Positions 37,118-44,053 of a DNA stretch of 44,053 nt are shown here, one piece after another. Every line of letters begins with the position of its first letter. Position 1 is the stretch's first letter. This stretch comes from Campylobacteraceae bacterium (GTDB lineage: Bacteria > Campylobacterota > Campylobacteria > Campylobacterales > Campylobacteraceae). The DNA lies in the NCBI GenBank assembly GCA_031284315.1, contig JAITAB010000059.1, positions 1 to 44,053 of the forward strand, given 5' to 3'. Under the pieces are notes generated by a model. That model was given only the letters and a program-made list of their open reading frames with translations, did not search any database and had not been told where the DNA came from. The position numbers and the translations under genes are program-made.

Positions 37118-37382
37118 ATAGAGAATGTATGCATTTCGCATGAAACAATGAAATAATGGAAAGTTTTTTTGGATTGCCGCGCTTGCTCGCAATGACGAAG
37201 AAAGCGTCATGTATCATGCAATAATCTAAACAAGCATAAACGAATAATTCCGTCATTCCCGCGTCCAAACGACAAATAAAATACATGCGTTTATTTAGTT
37301 ATTCCAATGTATCTTTTTTGTCATTCCCGCGACTTCTTTTCGTCATTCCCGTTTCCATTATGTCGTTCCATCGTCTCCTTTC

Positions 37383-37516
37383 GTCATTCCCGCGTAGGCA
37401 GGAATCCATTCTTTTTGCTTCAATATTTTAAAATTCAAAAATTCAAAAATTGAAATGTTTTAATTTTTTTGCCGTTTTTTGTTTTTCTTTTGGATTCCCG
37501 CCTACGCGGGAATGAC
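37383..37516. repeat. Mosaic repeat unit with A/T-rich core
   Basis: Left palindrome 37383-37407 (one mismatch, GCAGGAATCC), right palindrome 37492-37516. The 84-nt core contains the tandem AAAATTCAAAAATTCAAAAA and T-runs and is unrelated by eye to the cores at 2041 and 37653. Confidence 0.8.
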
Positions 37517-37627
37517 ATAGTGAGGTTGCGGGGAATGACACAAGAGACGCATGCGCTTCGTTCGCAATAATGGAAAGAGTGTCATGCTTCATGCAATAAT
37601 CCAAACAATTGCAAAAAGCATAATTCC

Positions 37628-37754
37628 GTCATTCCCGCGAAGGCGGGAATCCAAAAAAATAATTCAAAACATGGTAAACATTGCATGGTAATCCAAAAAA
37701 ACAAAAAAATATCGTTAAGTTTTGTATTTGGATTCCCGCCTGCGCGGGAATGAC
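37628..37754. repeat. Mosaic repeat unit with a distinct core
   Basis: Left palindrome 37628-37652, right palindrome 37730-37754, each with the standard polarity. The 77-nt core carries ACATGGTAAACATTGCATGG. It is followed by GAAAGGAGACGATGGAATGAC, the mirror image of the flank seen before other copies. Confidence 0.8.
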
Positions 37755-37853
37755 GAAAGGAGACGATGGAATGACATAGTGGGGCGGCATGTATTTTGCT
37801 TGTCGTTCGGTCGCGGGAATGACATAGTGGGCGCGGGAATGACGAAAAAGGGC

Positions 37854-37917
37854 GGATTCCCGCTTTCCTCGCAAATATCGTTTTCTGCGAAAACTTTTTG
37901 CTCACGCGGGAATGACG
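37854..37917. repeat. Long (64-bp) palindromic repeat
   Basis: GGATTCCCGC at the left and GCGGGAATGAC at the right enclose CTCGCAAATATCG and the inner hairpin GTTTTCTGCGAAAAC. It is nearly identical to the right end of the unit at 25805-25867 and to the reverse of 1651-1714. Confidence 0.8.
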
Positions 37918-38121
37918 AAAAAGAGTGCATACACTTCGTTCGCAATAATGGAAAGTTTGGATTCCCGCCTACGCGGGAATGACATAAAGGGCGCATGCGC
38001 TTCGCATACGGGCGTGGAGGCGATGGCAAAGAGGCGTATTTTACATAAATGCAAAAAAATGAATTTTTAGCCATGCAGTATAAAAGTCAAAACTGCAAAT
38101 TTTCATTTTTTAGCATGCGCC

Positions 38122-38159
38122 GCAAGAATAGAGACTTTTTTACAATTCTCTATTCTTGC
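38122..38159. terminator. Perfect 13-bp stem-loop at the 3' end of the LRR gene
   Basis: GCAAGAATAGAGA (38122-38134) and TCTCTATTCTTGC (38147-38159) are exact inverted arms around a 12-nt loop. The hairpin covers the LRR stop codon (38150-38152). On the minus strand no T-run follows directly, so it may stabilise the message 3' end or act as a Rho-assisted terminator. Confidence 0.55.
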
Positions 38160-39919
38160 GCTGAGAGCGTAATAATTGTCGTATTTTCGTCAATTTTATT
38201 GAAACTTACGCTTTCGGCTTTATAGCTTATTTTTATCGTATTTTGCGCTTTCACGACAAGGAAATTTACATCGTCAATAGTCGCAAGTTCATAAATATCG
38301 CCGTTTTGCTTCAATATAAGTTTGGCATCATTATCTGTTGTATGTATGACGGTTATTTTATCGTTGTCCCTGTTGAGTTCAATCTTAAAACCATCCTGCG
38401 CGATAGTAACTATATTTTGAGCGGCTGCCTGCTTGCTGTTTTCGGCAGTGTTTGCCGATATGTTGGCGCTTTGAGCGGTTTTTGGCGCGGGAGTTTCTGG
38501 TTTATTTATGGGCTTAATAGCAGCCGCGGCAATATTTTCGATTTTATTTGCTTGAACGGGCGCGGGAGTTTCGGGTTTGCTTTGGGCAACGCCTTTATTT
38601 GCATCTTGGGCAATTTTTGGCGCAGGAGCCGCGGCAATATTTTCGATTTTATTTGCTTGAACGGGCGCGGGAGTTTCAATTTTTTCTACATTTTGCGCCG
38701 CGGCGGGAATTTCGCTTTGCACCATGTGCTGGGCAATTCTTTCCGCGAGAGTTTTATCCGCGCTTTGATTTTGTATGCCGCCGCGCACTATCTGTATGGT
38801 TTTTAGCCACTCTTGCTGTTCGGGGGTAAGTTCAAGTTCGGGATTGTCCGAAATGTCAAGGCGTGTGAGCGTCAATTTCATGATTTCCGGCGGAAGTTTT
38901 TTCAAGCGGTTTGCACTTATATCCAAATCCCTTAAATTTATGAGATTTTCAATATAGTACGGCAGCATGTCTATCTTGTTATTCGCAAGATTTAGTTTCG
39001 TCAAGTTCGTGAGCAAGCCTATTTCATTTGGTAAATCAAGCAGAGAATTACTGCACAGATTCAGGCTTTGGAGATTTTGCAGAGCGCCAAATTCCGGCGG
39101 CAAATGCATGATTTGGTTGATATTTGGAAGATTCAGGTCGTTGCCCGCGTCAAGCTCTTTTAAACTTGCAAGTTCTCCTATCTCTTTTGGCAGCAGATAG
39201 AGTTTATTGTTTCTAATGTCCATTTTCACGAGGTTTTTCAAATATCTTATGCTTTTTGGAAGCTTTTCTATGAGGTTGTTCGCTATGTTTAACTCTTCTA
39301 GATTTTCAAGTTCGCCGATATAGTGTGAAAGCTCCGTCAGGGCATTTTTCCACAGCGAGAGCATTTTTATTTTTTTGGCTTTGAACATGTCGGAAGGCAG
39401 CATTTTTATCTCATTGTTGTTCAAATCAAGAAATTCCAGATTTTCAAGGCTTCCTATATCGTTTGGTATAAATGTCAATTTGTTTGAACCCATTCTGATT
39501 ACGCGCAGATGCGGCAGATAGCAAAGCTCGGAAGGCAGTTCGCTTATGGCGTTGTGCGAAGCGTCAAGAAAGTTCAGATTTTTAAGGTTGCTTATTTCGC
39601 GCGGCAAAATCTGCAGTCTGTTATCCCTGACATTAAGCGACATGATAAGCCCTAAAAAGAAAAGTTCTTTCGGAAGTTCCGCGATATTTGAACGCGAAAT
39701 ATTCACATCTCTCAAAAGAAGGAGTTTTTGTTTGTCTCTCGGGATACCTCGCTCACATTTAAATCTCGTATCATAAGTGAGGTCGTCTATTCCTTCGCTC
39801 TCAGCCCATGCCAAAAGTCTTTCAAAAAAAGCGTTTGCTACGCGCGAAATTTCCGTTTTCTTTTCATCTTTTTTCGCAGGTACCAACTCTTTGATTTTGC
39901 CTAAAAAATTGTCAAACAT
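38150..39919 (-). CDS. Leucine-rich-repeat protein with Ala/Pro linker
   Basis: 589 residues, no signal peptide or membrane segment. After about 70 residues come some 12-13 LRRs of the bacterial 23-residue type (LPxxIxxLxxLxxLDLxxNxIxx), ending near LTRLDISDNPELELTPEQQEWL. A low-complexity Ala/Pro/Lys linker follows, with a duplicated ETPAPVQANKIENIAA module, then a C-terminal beta-rich region of about 85 residues (IVTIAQDGFKIEL to the end). LRRs bind other proteins; the partner is unknown. The linker repeat is also visible at DNA level (about 38527-38573 and 38631-38677). A fragment of a paralogue lies at 36869-36903. Confidence 0.85.
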   Translation of the reverse strand: MFDNFLGKIKELVPAKKDEKKTEISRVANAFFERLLAWAESEGIDDLTYDTRFKCERGIPRDKQKLLLLRDVNISRSNIAELPKELFFLGLIMSLNVRDNRLQILPREISNLKNLNFLDASHNAISELPSELCYLPHLRVIRMGSNKLTFIPNDIGSLENLEFLDLNNNEIKMLPSDMFKAKKIKMLSLWKNALTELSHYIGELENLEELNIANNLIEKLPKSIRYLKNLVKMDIRNNKLYLLPKEIGELASLKELDAGNDLNLPNINQIMHLPPEFGALQNLQSLNLCSNSLLDLPNEIGLLTNLTKLNLANNKIDMLPYYIENLINLRDLDISANRLKKLPPEIMKLTLTRLDISDNPELELTPEQQEWLKTIQIVRGGIQNQSADKTLAERIAQHMVQSEIPAAAQNVEKIETPAPVQANKIENIAAAPAPKIAQDANKGVAQSKPETPAPVQANKIENIAAAAIKPINKPETPAPKTAQSANISANTAENSKQAAAQNIVTIAQDGFKIELNRDNDKITVIHTTDNDAKLILKQNGDIYELATIDDVNFLVVKAQNTIKISYKAESVSFNKIDENTTIITLSAQE

Positions 39920-39979
39920 AATACTTTTCCCGCTTATCCGAATTTTAAAATATCATTTTAGCATATTTATATAAAAGCC

Positions 39980-40573
39980 TCAATAAATTAACCGACATGC
40001 GTCTTTTTGCGCCGCGGACTTTACTGTTTCAAGCGTTTTTTTATATCTTTTGCCGTCCATGTTTCCTATATTGCCGAAATATGTTGTTTTTACATTTTTA
40101 ATGCCGCAAAAATTCAGCGTTATGTGTTTTAGCTGTACCGTTGTACATGAACGGCTTATAAGCCTGTAATACCATGCGGGCTGTTCCATAGTTATAATAA
40201 TCCTTGCGCTTTTGCCTTTGAAAAGTTCTATTCTTTTATCTTTATCGTCATAATCAAAAGCTATTTTCGGCAGAAAAACTCTATCTATAAAACCTTTCAT
40301 GAGCGCAGGATACGAACCCCACCAAAGCGGAAAAACAAACACGATATGTTCGGCGTCTTTTATCTTTTTAACCGCATCTTGCAGACACTTTTCAAGTTTT
40401 ATCTCTTTTTTGTATCCATACGCAAGATTGGGGTCAAATTTCAATTCGCCGATATTGATAATTTCCACAGAAGCGTTGTTTTCCGCTGCCGCTTTTGCAT
40501 AAAAACCGCTGACGGCGTGATTTAAACTCTCCATGTTCGGATGTCCGTTAATAATCAAAATCTTTTTTGGCAT
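39980..40573 (-). CDS. Flavodoxin-fold NAD(P)H:quinone oxidoreductase family protein
   Basis: 197 residues. The FMN/FAD-binding start KKILIINGHPNMESLN and the family block IVFVFPLWWGSYPALMKGFIDRVF are typical of the NQO1/KefF/MdaB group. These reduce quinones with two electrons or regulate potassium efflux channels; no kef gene is nearby. It is divergent from alaS with a 140-nt shared upstream region, in which TACAAT (40607-40612, minus strand) could be its -10. Confidence 0.88.
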   Translation of the reverse strand: MPKKILIINGHPNMESLNHAVSGFYAKAAAENNASVEIINIGELKFDPNLAYGYKKEIKLEKCLQDAVKKIKDAEHIVFVFPLWWGSYPALMKGFIDRVFLPKIAFDYDDKDKRIELFKGKSARIIITMEQPAWYYRLISRSCTTVQLKHITLNFCGIKNVKTTYFGNIGNMDGKRYKKTLETVKSAAQKDACRLIY

Positions 40574-40713
40574 GATGAACCTTACCGTTTTTAAAAATGT
40601 GGTTTTATTGTACTAAAAAAAATATAAAAACAGATAAATTCAGAAAAAGTAAAATCATTTTAAAGCTTTTTAGATAAAATATAACATTTTTTTGAGTTTA
40701 GGAAAAGTATAGT

Positions 40714-43275
40714 ATGGATATAAGAGAAGAATTTTTAAGATTTTTTGAAAGCAAAGGGCATAAAGTAACTCCAAGCGCGCCTTTGGTTCCTGAAGATGAG
40801 ACGCTACTTTTTACAAATGCGGGCATGGTGCCTTTTAAAAATATTTTTACAGGAGAGATTTCAGCTCCTAATCCGCCGCGTGCCGCAAGTTGTCAAACAT
40901 GTATAAGAGCCGGCGGCAAACACAACGACCTTGACAATGTCGGCTACACCGCAAGACATCACACTTTTTTTGAAATGCTCGGCAATTTTTCATTTGGGGA
41001 TTATTTTAAGGAAGATGCTATTGCGTATGCATGGGAGTTTATAACCGAAATTTTAAAACTTCCGAAAGAGAAGCTTTGGGTTACGGTACATGAAAGCGAT
41101 GACGAAGCTGAAAAGATATGGTCAAAACATGTGGCAAAAGAGCGGATTTTGCGTTTTGGCGATAAGGATAATTTTTGGCAGATGGGCGATACGGGACCTT
41201 GCGGACCTTGCAGCGAAATATTTGTGGATCAGGGCGCGGAGCATTTTAGCGGTAGTGAAGATTACATGGGAGGCGATGGCGATAGGTTTTTGGAGATTTG
41301 GAATCTTGTTTTCATGCAGTATGAGAGAAGCGCTGAGGGCAAATTGACGCCGCTTCCAAAGCCTTCCATTGATACGGGCATGGGGCTTGAGAGAGTTGCC
41401 GCGATAAAAGAGAAAAAATTTAACAATTATGAAAGTTCGCTTTTTATGCCGCTTATTAATGAAGTTGCGAAAATTTGCGGCAAACCTTACGAGAGTTTGA
41501 GCGGCGCGAGTTACAGAGTCATAGCTGACCATATTCGTTCCGTAGCGTTTTTACTGTCGCAGGGCATTAATTTTGACAAAGAGGGCAGGGGGTATGTGCT
41601 AAGGCGCATTTTGCGAAGAGCCGTAAGACACGGGTATCTTTTGGGTTTAAAAGAGCCTTTCATGTACAAATTGATAGATACTTTGTGCGGTTTGATGGGC
41701 AGGCATTATACTTATCTGGCAGAGAAAAAAGAGGCGGTAAAACAGCAGATTTTTCTTGAAGAGGAGAGGTTTTTTGCCACTATCGCTTTGGGGCTGGAAC
41801 TTTTTGAAGAAGAGCTTGGACGCGCAAAAAACGAATTTAGCGCAGATACCGCTTTTAAACTTTACGATACTTTCGGCTTTCCTTTGGATTTGACGCAGGA
41901 TATGTTAAGAGATAAGGGTATAAGCGTTGACGTGAAGAGATTTGATGAATTGATGAATGAACAAAAACAGCGTGCCAAAGCTTCATGGAAAGGCAGCGGC
42001 GATAAAGCGGTGCATGGAGATTTTAAGGAACTTTTGGACAGTTTCGGCGTAAATAAATTTATAGGATATGAAAATACAAAATCTTCGTCTAAAATTTTGG
42101 CGCTTTTAGACGATAATTTCAAAAGAGTGGAAAAATTAGATGCGCAATCGAGCGGCTGGGCGTTTTTGGATATTACGCCGTTTTATGCGCAAAGCGGCGG
42201 ACAATGCGGAGACAGCGGCGAACTTGCGCTCAGGGCTAAAGTTTTGGATACGCAAAAGTTTTTTGATTTAAACCTCATACAGATAAAGACCGAAACACAG
42301 TTAAAAAGCGGAGAAATGGTCGAGTGTATAGTGGATAGCAAAAGAGCGGAGACGGCAAAACACCATTCGGCTACGCATCTTTTGCACAGCGCGTTAAGAG
42401 CCGTACTTGGCGGACATGTAGCGCAGGCGGGTTCTTTAGTGGAGGATAAAAGGCTTAGATTTGACTTTTCGCACCCAAAAGCGTTAAGTACGCAGGAGTT
42501 TCGCGCGGTAGAGGATTTTGTAAATAATGCAATATTAAAAAACATACCAAACATTACAAAAGAGATGAGCATGGAAGATGCCAAAAAAAGCGGCGCGATA
42601 GCCCTGTTCGGCGAAAAATACGGACATGTTGTACGCGTGGTGAAATTCGGCGATGTGAGTATTGAATTTTGCGGCGGCATACATGTGGAAAACACGGGCG
42701 TCATCGGAAGTTTTTTTATCACAAAAGAGAGCGGTGTGAGCGCTGGAGTAAGAAGAATAGAAGCGGTGTGCGCAAATGCGGCTTTGGAGTTGGCGCGAAC
42801 ATGGAGAAACGAGCTTGGCAAGATAAGAGAAGAGGTCAAAAACAAAGACGCGCTGACGGGCGTTGAGAGATTAAAAAGTGAAATAAAAGAGTTGAAGGGC
42901 AAAATAAATTCGCTCGAATCAAATATCGGCAAAGATATCCAAAGCGTAGTTATCGGCGGCATTGAAGTTATCGTGGACGAAATCAAAGCGGGCGACATAA
43001 AGGGGCGCATTGACGAGATTAAAAATCAAAAAGCCAAAGTTGCGGTTTTGCTTTTTCAAGCAGACGACGGCAGGGTAACAATTGCGGCAGGCTCAAAAAA
43101 TAACGCTGTGAAAGCCGGCGCATGGATAAAAGAGATAGCGTCTATTGTGGGCGGCGGCGGCGGCGGACGGGACGATTTTGCGCAGGCTGGCGGCAAAGAC
43201 GCTTCCAAAATAGAAGAGGCAAAAGCGGCGGCGTTGAAATATGCCGCATCAATACTTGAAGCGGATAAAAGTTGA
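40714..43275 (+). CDS. alaS: Alanyl-tRNA synthetase, AlaS
   Basis: 853 residues (E. coli 876). Order: class II catalytic core ([59 protein letters not shown]), editing domain with zinc motif [17 protein letters not shown] and [10 protein letters not shown], then the C-Ala domain ending [17 protein letters not shown]. It charges tRNA-Ala and clears mischarged Ser and Gly. AGGAAAAG lies upstream of ATG 40714. Confidence 0.97.
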   Translation: MDIREEFLRFFESKGHKVTPSAPLVPEDETLLFTNAGMVPFKNIFTGEISAPNPPRAASCQTCIRAGGKHNDLDNVGYTARHHTFFEMLGNFSFGDYFKEDAIAYAWEFITEILKLPKEKLWVTVHESDDEAEKIWSKHVAKERILRFGDKDNFWQMGDTGPCGPCSEIFVDQGAEHFSGSEDYMGGDGDRFLEIWNLVFMQYERSAEGKLTPLPKPSIDTGMGLERVAAIKEKKFNNYESSLFMPLINEVAKICGKPYESLSGASYRVIADHIRSVAFLLSQGINFDKEGRGYVLRRILRRAVRHGYLLGLKEPFMYKLIDTLCGLMGRHYTYLAEKKEAVKQQIFLEEERFFATIALGLELFEEELGRAKNEFSADTAFKLYDTFGFPLDLTQDMLRDKGISVDVKRFDELMNEQKQRAKASWKGSGDKAVHGDFKELLDSFGVNKFIGYENTKSSSKILALLDDNFKRVEKLDAQSSGWAFLDITPFYAQSGGQCGDSGELALRAKVLDTQKFFDLNLIQIKTETQLKSGEMVECIVDSKRAETAKHHSATHLLHSALRAVLGGHVAQAGSLVEDKRLRFDFSHPKALSTQEFRAVEDFVNNAILKNIPNITKEMSMEDAKKSGAIALFGEKYGHVVRVVKFGDVSIEFCGGIHVENTGVIGSFFITKESGVSAGVRRIEAVCANAALELARTWRNELGKIREEVKNKDALTGVERLKSEIKELKGKINSLESNIGKDIQSVVIGGIEVIVDEIKAGDIKGRIDEIKNQKAKVAVLLFQADDGRVTIAAGSKNNAVKAGAWIKEIASIVGGGGGGRDDFAQAGGKDASKIEEAKAAALKYAASILEADKS

Positions 43276-43370
43276 GCGAAAACAGCCGCTTTTATTTTAC
43301 TGTGCATGCGTTCAAGACAGGCGCAGGATTGCCGATTTTGCCGCGCAATTGCGCTCATGAGAGGATTTTT

Positions 43371-43418
43371 ATGATAATTTTGCAAAAACTTGCGCTCTCA
43401 TGGAGAAGATTTACATGA
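43371..43418 (+). CDS. Possible 15-codon leader ORF coupled to maf
   Basis: ATG 43371 has AGAGG six bases upstream. The peptide (MIILQKLALSWRRFT) ends in TGA overlapping the maf ATG at 43415 as ATGA. Inverted arms CATGAGAG (43356-43363) and CTCTCATG (43395-43402) could fold over its ribosome site and the next one. May be a translational coupler or chance. Confidence 0.3.
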   Translation: MIILQKLALSWRRFT

Positions 43419-43966
43419 TAGCTTTAGGATCTTCCTCTTTCACGAGGGCAAAGATTTTGGAAAATGCCAAAATAGCGTTTGTCCGCAGAGCGGTAGATTT
43501 TGACGAGAGCGCGGTAAAAGATAAAAATGCGTACGATTTTGTATATAAAATTGCAAAATGCAAAGCTGCGCGATATCTTGAAATATATTCTTTTGACATG
43601 CCGTTTCTTGTTGCCGATACCGTTGTGGCTGCTCATGGCAGGCTTCTTGGCAAAGCGCGGGATATAAATGAAGCGCGTGAAATGCTCTATTTGCAAAGTA
43701 ATAGCAGCATTTCAATTATCACTTGCATGATATATAAAAGTTTGGAGCTGGAATTTACTGATTTGTCGCAGACTTTGTATGAATTTGGCGAATTTAAAAG
43801 CGGCGGTTTGGAAGCTTATCTTGAAAGCGGCGAATGGCAGGGCAAAGCCGGAGCGTGCATGGTAGAGGGTTTTTGTAAGCCGTATATCAAAAAATCGGTC
43901 GGATTTGAAAGTACCGCGATGGGGCTTAGCCTTGAAAAATTGCTGCCGTTTTTGGAGAGAAAATAG
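43415..43966 (+). CDS. maf: Maf/Ham1-fold nucleotide pyrophosphatase, Maf
   Basis: 183 residues from ATG 43415 (GGAG upstream), giving the standard opening MIALGSSSFTRAKIL; ATG 43400 would add five residues. Maf features: substrate-binding SSSxxR at the start, KAxxY-type KCKAARYLE, catalytic VADTVV, and GKAGACMVEGFCKPYIKKSVGFESTAMGLS at the end. It hydrolyses modified or canonical NTPs (dTTP/UTP type) to monophosphates and is linked to septum control. It is followed without gap by an ABC ATPase gene. Confidence 0.92.
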   Translation: MIALGSSSFTRAKILENAKIAFVRRAVDFDESAVKDKNAYDFVYKIAKCKAARYLEIYSFDMPFLVADTVVAAHGRLLGKARDINEAREMLYLQSNSSISIITCMIYKSLELEFTDLSQTLYEFGEFKSGGLEAYLESGEWQGKAGACMVEGFCKPYIKKSVGFESTAMGLSLEKLLPFLERK

Positions 43967-44053
43967 TGTTTGAATGTAAAAAACTTGTTATTTCCAATAA
44001 TGGCAATAAATTACTTGACATATCGTTCAAAATGAACGGCTCGCTTTCTATTG
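43966..44053 (+). CDS. Start of an ABC transporter ATP-binding protein (cut by window edge)
   Basis: GTG 43966 shares its G with the maf stop (TAGTG) and has GGAGAG 8 nt upstream. The 29 visible residues (FECKKLVISNNGNKLLDIS and on, ending NGSLSI) match the strand pattern that precedes Walker A in ABC ATPases, notably the oligopeptide/nickel type. Walker A itself lies beyond the window, so the assignment is provisional. Confidence 0.55.
   Translation, partial: MFECKKLVISNNGNKLLDISFKMNGSLSI

Larger units (their letters stand above)
36640..37983. repeat. Intergenic repeat cluster D
   Basis: Part of a 1.9-kb gene desert (36230-38149). It contains at least eight GTCATTCCCGC/GCGGGAATCC palindromes, three clear mosaic units (listed separately), a weaker unit at 36771-36825, one CATTGC-type palindrome (37171-37197), a two-copy 70-76 bp repeat (36668-36737 and 37252-37327) and the flank TTCCATCGTCTCCTTTCGTC preceding several copies. 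Short open frames here are made of these repeats and are not genes. Confidence 0.85.

Noticed and set aside
36640-37983. CRISPR array
   Set aside because: Repeats are palindromes in both orientations with irregular spacing and related cores; no regular direct repeat/spacer pattern and no cas genes.
36230-38074. Several 60-187 codon frames in the gene desert
   Set aside because: All consist of repeat-derived peptides such as RHSRAGGNPK or SRLRGND, in overlapping frames on both strands.
42183-43010. 275-codon frame antisense to alaS
   Set aside because: It lies wholly within alaS, whose protein is clearly conserved; the antisense frame is a codon-bias shadow rich in Ser/Leu.

Overview
The window looks like a chromosomal segment of a free-living Campylobacterota (Epsilonproteobacteria) species. 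The basis is low G+C coding DNA, short intergenic gaps with many ATGA overlaps, an aminofutalosine synthase (futalosine route to menaquinone), and a sulfate-to-homocysteine gene set of the kind known from Wolinella succinogenes. No genus can be named from the sequence alone.

Layout. 1-1354: a cut-off gene end, two small membrane proteins and tRNA-Arg(CCT). 1355-2450: repeat-filled intergenic DNA. 2451-17280, minus strand: one long sulfur locus reading sbp, small ORF, cysT, cysW, cysA, cysH, cysD, about 800 nt of repeats, then cysN, hcyS, hcyF, hcyD, sir-tusA, cysG, metY. Sulfate is imported, activated by CysDN, reduced by an APS-type CysH and by a siroheme sulfite reductase (siroheme from CysG). 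The sulfide would be loaded on the C-terminus of the sulfur carrier HcyS and passed by MetY to O-acetylhomoserine, with HcyD trimming the carrier and releasing homocysteine. A cobalamin-independent methionine synthase (metE, 31596-33860) could finish methionine.

17595-25379, minus strand: a tight run starting with trpB and mqnE, then two unknown proteins, a flavin-binding oxidase-like protein, a purine permease, a phosphoribosyltransferase, an MFS transporter and a GT39-like membrane glycosyltransferase. 25380-26130 is mostly intergenic with one mosaic repeat. 26130-26903 is a lipoprotein gene broken by apparent single-base losses. Plus strand 27081-31430 holds glnD and glmS. After metE come a UvrD-family helicase (34196-36229), a 1.9 kb repeat-rich desert, a leucine-rich-repeat protein (38150-39919, minus), a flavodoxin-fold oxidoreductase, alaS, maf and the start of an ABC ATPase.

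The most unusual content is (a) the protein-thiocarboxylate methionine pathway with a Gly-Gly-Gly-Ala sulfur carrier, a Sir-TusA fusion and sulfate permeases carrying extra N-terminal membrane regions, and (b) several families of palindromic repeats with strict polarity that bracket AT-rich cores, closely resembling neisserial intergenic mosaic elements (dRS3/RS). These repeats also split cysD from cysN.
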